NCBI GenBank assembly: GCA_900540335.1
Contig: UQFC01000122.1
Location: 1-6,750 of the forward strand
Length of the DNA: 6,750 bases
Source of the DNA: an uncultured Clostridium sp.
GTDB taxonomy: Bacteria > Bacillota > Clostridia > Lachnospirales > Lachnospiraceae
Reading direction: 5' to 3'
Of this stretch, positions 1-5,271 are shown one piece after another (position 1 is the stretch's first letter; each line of letters starts with the position of its first letter). The notes below the pieces were generated by a model. That model searched no databases, had not been told where the DNA came from, and saw only the letters and a program-made list of their open reading frames with translations. The position numbers and the translations under genes were made by a program.

Positions 1-76
1 TGGCCTGCTGTTCGGATATATGCCGGCCAACCGGGCAGCAGGACTGAATCCGATTGATGCCCTTCGCAGTGATTAA
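1..76 (+). CDS. C-terminal end of a MacB/FtsX-type ABC transporter permease (partial)
   Basis: Only the last 24 codons are in the window (reading frame from base 2, stop TAA at 74-76). The peptide contains G-Y-M-P-A-N-R-A-A and ends N-P-I-D-A-L-R-S-D. This is the hallmark tail of MacB/FtsX-family permeases: a final transmembrane helix followed by P-A-x-x-A-A-x-L-x-P-I-x-A-L-R. Such proteins work with an ATPase in lipid, peptide or drug export, or in cell-envelope signalling. Which subfamily this is cannot be told from so short a piece. The next gene has its own promoter 17 nt after this stop, so the two are probably separately controlled. No terminator hairpin is seen between this stop and the promoter. 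Confidence 0.8.
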   Translation, partial: GLLFGYMPANRAAGLNPIDALRSD

Positions 77-93
77 ACAGAGGGTGTTTTGCC

Positions 94-123
94 TTGACAC
101 CTGTTTGAAAGCTGCTGTATAAT
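94..123 (+). promoter_or_regulatory. Sigma-A promoter of the dipeptidase gene
   Basis: A perfect TTGACA (94-99) and a perfect TATAAT (118-123) are separated by 18 bp. Transcription should begin near 130, giving a leader of about 88 nt before the ATG at 218. Both hexamers match consensus exactly, so strong, largely factor-independent transcription is expected. Confidence 0.88.
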
Positions 124-142
124 GCAGAAAATATATAAAGAA

Positions 143-178
143 GGAATCAGCAGTTTCCAAAGGGAAACAGATGATTCC
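143..178 (+). promoter_or_regulatory. Leader hairpin of the dipeptidase mRNA
   Basis: GGAATCA (143-149) pairs perfectly with TGATTCC (172-178). Inside it, after a symmetric 3+3 internal loop (GCA/AGA), GTTTCC (153-158) pairs with GGAAAC (163-168) around an AAAG loop. The hairpin lies about 13 nt after the predicted transcription start and 27 nt before the Shine-Dalgarno. No U-run follows it, so it is not an intrinsic terminator. It could stabilise the mRNA 5' end or be a protein-binding site; its function is not known. Confidence 0.6.
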
Positions 179-217
179 TCTGCATAATGAGAGGACAGGA
201 AAAACGGAGGGCAGGAT

Positions 218-1219
218 ATGAAAGTAGTTGATATGCACTGTGATACGATTGGAGAACTTTTGGCAGATCATTTAAAGGGAGGAACCATGTCGATTCTGGA
301 GAATCCCCTTCATATTGATTTGAAGAAAATGAAGAAGGGGGATTATCTGCTTCAGAATTTCGGATTATTTGTTCATCTGGAAAAAGTGAAGGATCCTTTT
401 GCTTATGCAATGAAAATGGTTGATACCTTCTATACAGAGCTGGAGGCGTATCCGGATCAGATTGGCATTGTAAAAACATGGGAGGATCTGGAAAAAAATA
501 TGGCGGAGGGAAGAATGTCTGCCATGCTGACTCTGGAGGAGGGAGGTATGTGCCTGGGAGAAACAGCTCTTTTGCGGGATTTTTACCGTCTGGGCGCAAG
601 AATGATGACTCTGACCTGGAATTTTCAGAATCAGCTGGGTTATCCCAACCGGATGGAACTGCATGAGGGTGAGAGCTATCCCCGCTTTTTGCCGGATACA
701 GAGCACGGTCTGACGGAGAAGGGCATTGAATTTGTTCAGGAAATGGAACGCCTGGGAATGATTATCGATATTTCCCATTTAAACGATGCAGGAATCTGGG
801 ATGTATTCCGTTATACGAAAAAGCCCTTTGTGGCAAGCCATTCCAATGCCCGCGCCCTTGCTTCTCATCCGAGAAATCTGACAGACGAGATGATCCGCAG
901 TCTGGGAGAGCGTGGAGGGGTGGCAGGAATCAATTTCTGCGCGTCCTTCCTTCGTGATCGGGATGAAGAGGGAAAAGAGCCTGACCACAGCTACTGCCGG
1001 GATATGGTGGCTCACATGAAGCATATGAAAAATACAGGAGGAATCGGCTGCATCGGCCTGGGAACTGATTTTGACGGGATTGGAAGCATTGTGGAAATGA
1101 AGGACTGTTCCGGAATGCAGATGTTAGCAGAGGAAATGGAAAAGCAGGGATTTACAGGCAGTGAGATTGAGGCCGTATTTTATAAAAACGTGCTGAGACT
1201 CTATAAGGAAATCCTTTAA
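218..1219 (+). CDS. Membrane dipeptidase, peptidase family M19
   Basis: This zinc metallopeptidase of 333 aa hydrolyses dipeptides; family members accept L-D as well as L-L dipeptides and some related amides. The M19 metal ligands can be placed by comparison with renal dipeptidase: H7 and D9 in D-M-H-C-D-T, the bridging E108 in L-E-E-G-G, H187 in D-I-S-H and H208 in A-S-H-S-N-A-R. The substrate-side R219-N220 and the G-T-D-F-D-G motif (282-287) are also present, so the enzyme looks intact and active. Length is typical of bacterial members. There is no signal peptide, so it is probably cytosolic, acting in peptide or peptidoglycan-fragment salvage. The start is supported by CGGAGG at 205-210, 7 nt before ATG. 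A secreted wall-binding protein follows after 77 nt with no clear terminator, suggesting one transcript. Confidence 0.95.
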   Translation: MKVVDMHCDTIGELLADHLKGGTMSILENPLHIDLKKMKKGDYLLQNFGLFVHLEKVKDPFAYAMKMVDTFYTELEAYPDQIGIVKTWEDLEKNMAEGRMSAMLTLEEGGMCLGETALLRDFYRLGARMMTLTWNFQNQLGYPNRMELHEGESYPRFLPDTEHGLTEKGIEFVQEMERLGMIIDISHLNDAGIWDVFRYTKKPFVASHSNARALASHPRNLTDEMIRSLGERGGVAGINFCASFLRDRDEEGKEPDHSYCRDMVAHMKHMKNTGGIGCIGLGTDFDGIGSIVEMKDCSGMQMLAEEMEKQGFTGSEIEAVFYKNVLRLYKEIL

Positions 1220-1296
1220 AGAAAAAAGGTGTCCGGCACTTCCTTTCCGGTTCTGGGCGGCAGCGTTATTTCTTCTGAAAAGAAAGGACAGCAGAT

Positions 1297-2184
1297 ATGA
1301 ATATTGGATTAGGAAACCTGGTATTTTCAGATAAACGAGGAAGCAGAAGTGGAATCATCCGGAAGCTGAAACAGGCGGCGCTTACGGCCGCTGCAGTTTC
1401 GCTGGCGTTGTCAGCCGTTTCCTTTCCTTCCTTTGCCTCGGATCATGCGGTGGAAACTGTGGTTCTGGGGGAGCCGGAGCATGTGTGGTGGGAGACAGAC
1501 ACGGTTGTGAAATGGTCTTCTGTGAAGAATGCCAGAGAGTATCAGGTGAAGCTGTATATCTCTGACAATGCAGAGCGGGATGAAGAAAACTGGAAGGACG
1601 TGGATTTTGAGGATGAGGGACTGGAGACGGCGGCAGTGATCCGGACTTCCGGAACCAGCTATGATTTTTCTCAGTACCTGAATGATCTTCACACTTATTT
1701 TGCTGCGGTCCGGGCAGTGCCTCAGGTAAAGGAGCAGGCCTATGTAAAGGCCGGGGGCTGGGTCGGCTCTCCGGATGTGGATTTCCGTGAAAAACAGGTG
1801 ATAGGAACGACCGGAGGAAAGTGGCGCAATTATCTGGAGGGAAGCCGTTACCAGACGGAGGACGGCTCTTATCTGGCGGAAGGCTGGCAGCTGATTGAGG
1901 GAGACTGGTATTTTCTGGATGCGAGCGGATACCGCCTCAGCGGCTGGCAGAATGTGGACGGCGCCCGTTATTATCTGGGAGAGGACGGCCGCATGGCTTC
2001 CGGGTGGTTTGTCTGTGAAAATAACTGGTATTATGCCGATGATCAGGGAAAAATCGTTACAGGCTGGGTGATGGATAAGCCGGGATACTATTATTATCTT
2101 CAGGAGGACGGAACCATGGCTCACGATACAGTGATAGACGGGTATATCCTGGATTCCGGCGGACTGAGAACAGAGAAAAGCTGA
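1297..2184 (+). CDS. Secreted cell-wall-binding protein with fibronectin-like region and CW_1 repeats
   Basis: The product has 295 aa. A long positively charged N-terminus (residues 1-25, many R and K) leads into a hydrophobic core (about 26-43) and a likely signal peptidase site after S-F-A47. Residues about 58-143 resemble the fibronectin-III-like modules of clostridial surface proteins: V-K-W-S-S-V-K-N-A-R-E-Y-Q-V, then T-S-Y-D-F-S-Q-Y, then T-Y-F-A-A-V-R-A-V. From about 176 on there are aromatic, glycine-rich repeats of the choline-binding/CW_1 type, with G-W pairs at 196, 216, 236 and 256, exactly 20 residues apart. No catalytic domain is visible, so it is probably a non-enzymatic wall-attached protein. 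AAAGGA (1283-1288) lies 8 nt before ATG. The stop is 18 nt from the stop of the convergent citXG gene. The ligand is not known. Confidence 0.85.
   Translation: MNIGLGNLVFSDKRGSRSGIIRKLKQAALTAAAVSLALSAVSFPSFASDHAVETVVLGEPEHVWWETDTVVKWSSVKNAREYQVKLYISDNAERDEENWKDVDFEDEGLETAAVIRTSGTSYDFSQYLNDLHTYFAAVRAVPQVKEQAYVKAGGWVGSPDVDFREKQVIGTTGGKWRNYLEGSRYQTEDGSYLAEGWQLIEGDWYFLDASGYRLSGWQNVDGARYYLGEDGRMASGWFVCENNWYYADDQGKIVTGWVMDKPGYYYYLQEDGTMAHDTVIDGYILDSGGLRTEKS
1882..2124 (+). repeat. Tandem 20-residue cell-wall-binding repeats (four units)
   Basis: Codons 196-276 of the preceding gene encode four consecutive units starting G-W-Q-L, G-W-Q-N, G-W-F-V and G-W-V-M. Each has a central W/Y-Y-Y/F pair and a D-G or Q-G turn. 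Spacing between the G-W pairs is 20, 20 and 20 residues. Degenerate half-units flank them (about 176-195 and 277-290). The repeats have diverged at the DNA level, so this is an old array and not a recent duplication. Confidence 0.8.
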
Positions 2185-2185
2185 T

Positions 2186-2220
2186 AAAAAAAGAAAAGGC
2201 TTCTAAGAGAAAGCCTTTTC
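2186..2220 (-). terminator. Intrinsic terminator of citXG, overlapping its last codons
   Basis: A perfect 10-bp stem is formed by 2193-2202 (GAAAAGGCTT on +) and 2211-2220 (AAGCCTTTTC), with an 8-nt loop. On the - strand it is followed directly by a T7 run (A's at 2186-2192 on +). The - strand stop codon (2203-2205) lies in the loop, and the 5' arm encodes the last residues E-K-A-F. On the + strand the stem is followed by CAGATT and no U-run, so it should terminate only leftward transcription well. Confidence 0.87.
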
Positions 2221-3600
2221 CAGATTCCATAAAAGGATGGTAACAGCCAGAAGATCAGCGCAGCCGCCGGGACTGATATTCAGACGGATAAACTCCCGGT
2301 TCAGTTTTCGAAGCTCTACAAGACCTTCTGCAGTTCCGGCGCCGCCCATGGCAAGGATTCGCCCTGCTTCCATTTTTTCATAGGAAAGCAGATTGTGGTT
2401 TGTCCGGATGAGAACATTGGTGTCGTTTACCTTGTTCATCAATGCTAACAGGGTATTAATAGCAGCAACATTGTCATCAATTCCATCAGATTTGTATTTC
2501 CGGTAGGCGGGAAGGCTGATGGAGACAATAGAGGGGAAGCCTTTCTGGGCTTCTCCTCGTATGCCTTTTATATTGTAACGTTTAAAAAGCATTTCTCCAT
2601 GAGTCCGGGGACTCCGTTTCCGGATTTGATCAAAATCATTCTCGATTTCATCACGGCATATCTGTCCGGCCAGCTTTAAAATATCCTCTGCAAGAAAGGG
2701 CGTATCAGGACTGCGGAATCTCTGATAGAGTCCGGCGGCAGCGGAGATGATACCCATGGAAAAGATCATGCCTTTGTGGGTATTTACCTCCTTGGTAGCC
2801 TGGAACATGGATTTTTCCGCCTCTACGCCTATGGGGCGGATAGAGAGAAACAGTCCCTTTCCTTTGGGATCGCTCCAGTTTTCTCCAGCCTGATACATAG
2901 CATTCAGATAGGGAACAATGGCTTCTGTACTGACGGCGAAGGTCTGATAATTCATGTCATGATGGGCTCCGTTGTCGTGGCGATCCACCAGTCCCGGCTT
3001 TGGGGTGGCGGATACCTCGGCCATCAAGGCCTGGCGGCACAGATTTTCATAGGAAAATGCCGGAGAGATAGAGGACTGGCTGGTAAAGCTGTCTAAAATC
3101 CCTGTAATTTCGGCTGTAAGCTCCTCTACAGTGTGTCTTCGGCTGCGGCTGCATACATGGGCCGGTTCGCCGCACAGCAGGCAGGTACGGGGCGCATGGC
3201 CCAGCTCCTCTCTGGATACCTTCGTTCCGTCTGTACGCAGAACATCAATGTCAAACAGACGTCCCAGCCTGTCAGCATCCTCCAGGCCGGTCATACGGCC
3301 TTTGACGGCTTCCGGGCTGTCATCAACACAATAGATTGCCTCGTATCCTGTTTTTTCCCGAATACTTACATTGTATAAAACAGGTGTCTGATAAACCTTT
3401 AATATGGCTTCAATTCGTTTGCAGGCCTCTTCAAATGCCTGTGGAACTCCGGGAAGAACCTTCACGGGTCCGGGAATATTGAGAGTCAGACAGATCAGAG
3501 GCTTTCCATAACGGTTTAACAGCTGTTTCTGGGCAAAGGCCCGTGCCTCTCTGGCGTCCAGCATCTCTGTCAGACTTACTTCTTTTAATTTATCATTCAT
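2203..3600 (-). CDS. citXG: Bifunctional CitX-CitG: holo-citrate lyase synthase / triphosphoribosyl-dephospho-CoA synthase
   Basis: This 465-aa fusion makes and installs the prosthetic group of citrate lyase. The CitG half (about 185-462) condenses ATP with 3'-dephospho-CoA to 2'-(5''-triphosphoribosyl)-3'-dephospho-CoA. The CitX half (about 7-170) transfers it to the acyl carrier subunit CitD. CitX marks are L-D-A-R-E (14-18), F-D-I-D-V (116-120) and the R-x-C-L-L-C...A-H-x-C-x-R-x-R-R-H block (138-156). CitG marks are S-A-T-P-K-P-G-L-V-D-R (197-207), G-A-H-H-D-M (211-216), V-N-T-H-K-G (272-277), T-H-G-E (333-336), G-E-A-x-x-G-F-P (349-356), D-T-N (393-395) and S-P-G-G-C-A-D-L (443-450). All are intact. 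GGAGG (3614-3610 on the - strand) is 9 nt before ATG. The gene stands alone: it has its own promoter and terminator, and no citCDEF genes are in the window. Confidence 0.95.
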   Translation of the reverse strand: MNDKLKEVSLTEMLDAREARAFAQKQLLNRYGKPLICLTLNIPGPVKVLPGVPQAFEEACKRIEAILKVYQTPVLYNVSIREKTGYEAIYCVDDSPEAVKGRMTGLEDADRLGRLFDIDVLRTDGTKVSREELGHAPRTCLLCGEPAHVCSRSRRHTVEELTAEITGILDSFTSQSSISPAFSYENLCRQALMAEVSATPKPGLVDRHDNGAHHDMNYQTFAVSTEAIVPYLNAMYQAGENWSDPKGKGLFLSIRPIGVEAEKSMFQATKEVNTHKGMIFSMGIISAAAGLYQRFRSPDTPFLAEDILKLAGQICRDEIENDFDQIRKRSPRTHGEMLFKRYNIKGIRGEAQKGFPSIVSISLPAYRKYKSDGIDDNVAAINTLLALMNKVNDTNVLIRTNHNLLSYEKMEAGRILAMGGAGTAEGLVELRKLNREFIRLNISPGGCADLLAVTILLWNLEKAFS

Positions 3601-3764
3601 TGGATGATTCCTCCCGGATTTATTTGAGCAAAAAAAACCTCAGATTCCAATAAAGCTTCGCTGCCTTTTCGGGAAACAGGTTGATACACACGATCAATTG
3701 GCAGTAAATCGGATTCAGGAATTCCCCGCCAAGGGGGAAGCTTTATTGAAAATAGAGTACACAT
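3597..3764 (-). CDS. Possible 55-residue leader ORF overlapping the citXG start
   Basis: On the - strand an ATG at 3764-3762 opens a frame of 55 codons. Its TGA stop (3599-3597) overlaps the citXG start codon as ATGA, an arrangement typical of translationally coupled genes. The peptide begins M-C-T-L-F-S-I-K-L-P-P-W and ends F-F-A-Q-I-N-P-G-G-I-I-Q. No family, signal peptide or membrane helix is recognised. A weak AAGGG lies about 10 nt before the ATG, and an in-frame TAA is six codons upstream of it, so the frame does not extend further. Codons include CTA, ATA, TTA and TTG, which the neighbouring genes use little; this speaks against a conserved protein. It may be a regulatory leader peptide, a gene remnant or chance. 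Confidence 0.3.
   Translation of the reverse strand: MCTLFSIKLPPWRGIPESDLLPIDRVYQPVSRKGSEALLESEVFFAQINPGGIIQ
3610..3614 (-). promoter_or_regulatory. Ribosome binding site of citXG
   Basis: The - strand reads GGGAGGAA here, with GGAGG ending 9 nt before the ATG. It lies inside the last codons of the possible leader ORF. The C-G-G-G-A part of the site can pair with UCCCG from the internal loop of the upstream structured leader (plus-strand 3669-3674 region), a possible way to hide it. That pairing is inference. Confidence 0.65.
3648..3748 (-). ncRNA. Structured leader RNA of citXG (candidate cis-regulatory element)
   Basis: A perfect 12-bp inverted repeat (3648-3659 with 3737-3748; CAATAAAGCTTC/GAAGCTTTATTG) closes a 77-nt interior. 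The interior holds CTGCC/GGCAG (3661-3665 with 3700-3704), nested TTGAT/ATCAA (3681-3685 with 3693-3697), and CCCC/GGGG (3724-3727 with 3733-3736, 5-nt loop). Together this is a closing stem with two side arms, the layout of many riboswitches. It lies wholly between the predicted citXG transcription start (about 3775) and the ATG. A U8 run (3637-3630) follows 10 nt after the closing stem, but no GC-rich stem abuts it. I do not recognise any known riboswitch consensus (no cobalamin GCCACTG, TPP, SAM-I, FMN or T-box core). It could also be an old mobile palindromic element. Confidence 0.45.
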
Positions 3765-3781
3765 AGGTGTTTTACCCTTTT

Positions 3782-3810
3782 ATTATAGTAGGAAAGTACC
3801 TAAAAATCAA
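3782..3810 (-). promoter_or_regulatory. Predicted sigma-A promoter of citXG
   Basis: On the - strand TTGATT (3810-3805) and a perfect TATAAT (3787-3782) are 17 bp apart. Transcription would begin near 3775, giving a leader of about 175 nt that includes the structured element and the possible leader ORF. The -35 box matches consensus at four of six positions. Confidence 0.65.
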
Positions 3811-3867
3811 ATATATAATCAGTTATAACCCACATAAAGGACTTCCTATTATTACTTTACCGCGTTG

Positions 3868-3881
3868 AATTTTTAAAAATT
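3868..3881. promoter_or_regulatory. AT-only palindrome between the divergent promoters
   Basis: AATTTTTAAAAATT is a perfect 14-bp palindrome ending 13 bp upstream of the -35 box of the transporter promoter. It may act as an UP element for RNA polymerase alpha, or as an operator shared with the divergent citXG promoter. A/T-only palindromes also arise by chance in AT-rich spacers, so the call is weak. Confidence 0.35.
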
Positions 3882-3894
3882 AAAGCGATATAAA

Positions 3895-3923
3895 TTGACA
3901 GCGATGAATTTTCGTAGTATGAT
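3895..3923 (+). promoter_or_regulatory. Sigma-A promoter of the ABC importer operon
   Basis: A perfect TTGACA (3895-3900) and TATGAT (3918-3923) are separated by the optimal 17 bp. Transcription should start near 3930, giving a leader of about 70 nt. Upstream DNA from 3865 to 3894 is AT-rich. Confidence 0.87.
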
Positions 3924-3961
3924 AGGGACAGTTCAGAAATCTGGGCAGCAAATAAGCAAGA

Positions 3962-3978
3962 ATGAATGAAAAATTCAT
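3962..3978 (+). promoter_or_regulatory. Small leader hairpin before the lipoprotein gene
   Basis: ATGAAT (3962-3967) pairs with ATTCAT (3973-3978) around a GAAAA loop, about 9 nt before the Shine-Dalgarno GAGGGAG (3987-3993). A six-pair, AT-rich stem is weak; it may only space or protect the ribosome site. No longer riboswitch or T-box fold fits the 70-nt leader. Confidence 0.3.
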
Positions 3979-3999
3979 GTAAAAGAGAGGGAGACGATT

Positions 4000-5043
4000 A
4001 TGAAAAAATCATTGAAAATCATGTCTGCAGCAATGAGCAGCATTATGGTTCTTTCCCTGGCAGCCTGCGGCGGCAGCGATGCAGGGACCACAGCAGCGCA
4101 GGATACCACGAAAGCTGCAGCATCAGAGGCGAAGGAGAGCTCCGACGCTCAGGCAGCAGGAGAGACTTATACGGTTGGAATCTGCCAGCTGGTACAGCAT
4201 GATGCTTTGGACGCAGCAACCGAGGGCTTTAAGGATGCCATCACCGAGGCACTGGGCGCAGATGCCGTAACCTTTGATGAGCAGAATGCACAGGGTGATT
4301 CCAATACCTGCTCTACTATTATCAACAGCTTTGTTTCCAATAAGGTAGACCTGATCCTTGCAAACGCAACTCCTGCTCTGCAGGCAGCACAGGCAGGAAC
4401 CAGCGAGATTCCCGTTCTTGGAACCTCTGTTACAGAATACGGGGTTGCTCTGGGAATCGATGATTTTAACGGAACCGTAGGCGGCAATATTTCCGGAACC
4501 TCTGATCTGGCTCCCCTGGATGAGCAGGCAGCCATGCTGAATGAGCTCTTCCCGGATGCAAAGACCGTAGGACTTCTTTACTGTTCTGCAGAGGCCAATT
4601 CCCAGTATCAGGTAGATACCGTAAAGGCAGCTCTGGAGGAGCTGGGATACACCTGCGAATACTACGCATTTTCTGATTCCAACGACCTTTCTACCATTGC
4701 AACCAATGCAGCCAGCTCCTGTGACGTGATTTATGTTCCCACAGACAATACGGCTGCTTCCAATACCGAGATTATCAACAATATCTGTCAGCCGGCAGGC
4801 GTTCCCATTATTGCAGGCGAGGAAGGCATCTGCAGGGGCTGCGGTGTTGCTACCCTGTCTATCAGCTATTACGATCTGGGTGTTGCCACCGGTAAGATGG
4901 CAGTAAAGATCCTGACAGGAGAATCCAATGTATCTGAGATGCCGATTGAATATGCACCTCAGTTTACCAAGAAGTATAATCCGGCAGCCTGCGAGGCTCT
5001 TGGTATTACCGTGCCGGATGGATACGAGGCGATTGCAGAATAA
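4000..5043 (+). CDS. ABC transporter substrate-binding lipoprotein, TrpX-like (PF04392/COG2984)
   Basis: The 347-aa product has a short K-K-rich N-terminus, a hydrophobic core and the lipobox L-A-A-C with lipidated C23. It is therefore a membrane-anchored extracellular protein. A low-complexity A/T/E/S linker (about 28-54) leads to a two-lobed periplasmic-binding fold. Family marks are V-G-I-C-Q-L-V-Q-H-D-A-L-D (59-71), Q-N-A-Q-G-D (95-100), A-N-A-T-P-A-L-Q-A-A (121-130), P-V-L-G-T-S-V-T (138-145), I-S-G-T-S-D (164-169), Y-V-P-T-D-N (245-250), and G-E-E-G-I-C-R-G-C-G (273-282). Known members serve tryptophan or tyrosine uptake in streptococci, but most have no assigned substrate and the ligand cannot be read here. 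Nine cysteines besides C23 are unusual for an exported protein and fit an anaerobe. GAGGGAG (3987-3993) supports the start. Permease and ATPase genes follow. Confidence 0.93.
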   Translation: MKKSLKIMSAAMSSIMVLSLAACGGSDAGTTAAQDTTKAAASEAKESSDAQAAGETYTVGICQLVQHDALDAATEGFKDAITEALGADAVTFDEQNAQGDSNTCSTIINSFVSNKVDLILANATPALQAAQAGTSEIPVLGTSVTEYGVALGIDDFNGTVGGNISGTSDLAPLDEQAAMLNELFPDAKTVGLLYCSAEANSQYQVDTVKAALEELGYTCEYYAFSDSNDLSTIATNAASSCDVIYVPTDNTAASNTEIINNICQPAGVPIIAGEEGICRGCGVATLSISYYDLGVATGKMAVKILTGESNVSEMPIEYAPQFTKKYNPAACEALGITVPDGYEAIAE

Positions 5044-5144
5044 TAAAATCAATTTTTCCTGTGGTTTCTGACAGTATGAAAAGAGAGACTGCCCGGAACC
5101 GCTGCAGGGGGAAATGAGATATCGCTGCCAGAACAGCGCAAAGC

Positions 5145-5189
5145 CAGGCATGAAAAGGAGAATTTCAAACCACTCCCTTTCCATGCCTG
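5145..5189 (+). promoter_or_regulatory. Intercistronic hairpin after the lipoprotein gene
   Basis: CAGGCATG (5145-5152) pairs perfectly with CATGCCTG (5182-5189). After one mismatch the stem continues with AAAGG/CCTTT (5154-5158 with 5176-5180) and a short AG/CT extension across a bulged C. No U-run follows, so it is not a standard terminator. In binding-protein operons such hairpins often protect the upstream lipoprotein mRNA from 3' decay, which raises its level over the permease. That role is inferred here. Confidence 0.55.
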
Positions 5190-5212
5190 ACTGGCGGTAT
5201 GGCAGGGAAAAT

Positions 5213-5256
5213 GCCCATGCAGAAAACAATCCTGCAATGGGCTTATACTGGTTTTT
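5213..5256 (+). promoter_or_regulatory. Terminator-like hairpin before the permease gene
   Basis: GCCCATGCAG (5213-5222) pairs with CTGC-A-ATGGGC (5232-5242, one bulged A) around a 9-nt loop. A T5 run (5252-5256) comes 10 nt later, right before the permease Shine-Dalgarno (5257-5263). The distance to the U-run is long for an efficient terminator. Its 5' arm also competes with GGCA/TGCC (5201-5204 with 5212-5215), so two alternative folds exist. Partial termination or control of permease translation is possible. Confidence 0.45.
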
Positions 5257-5271
5257 AAGGAGAAGAGAGTT

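Noticed and set aside
170..180. An 11-bp match, GATGATTCCTC, shared with 3603-3613
   Set aside because: In one place it is part of a leader stem, in the other the complement of a ribosome site. One short match in two unrelated roles is best read as chance.
1220..1296. Possible terminator or promoter between the dipeptidase and wall-protein genes
   Set aside because: Only weak stems (AAAGG/CCTTT with a bulge, TTTCTT/AAGAAA) and no U-run or convincing -35/-10 pair are present.
1411..2124. A 237-codon open frame on the - strand, antisense to the wall-binding protein
   Set aside because: The sense protein has a signal peptide and exact 20-residue repeats; the antisense product shows no family features.
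3630..3637. U8 run on the - strand as an intrinsic terminator inside the citXG leader
   Set aside because: The nearest strong stem ends 10 nt before the run and no GC-rich stem abuts it, so a standard terminator is not supported; an alternative fold cannot be excluded.
3670..3736. Cobalamin riboswitch suggested by GGGAAAC and CCCCGCCA on the + strand
   Set aside because: The conserved GCCACTG box and the correct order and spacing of motifs are missing, and the nearest + strand promoter lies downstream of it.
3648..3748. Small mobile element (MITE) bounded by 12-bp inverted repeats
   Set aside because: No target-site duplication flanks the repeats, and the interior is structured, more like an RNA than a MITE. 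A genome-wide copy search would settle it.
4123..5229. A 368-codon open frame on the - strand, antisense to the lipoprotein gene
   Set aside because: It mirrors the coding frame of a clear lipoprotein gene, has no recognisable domain and no Shine-Dalgarno site. The sense gene explains the DNA fully.
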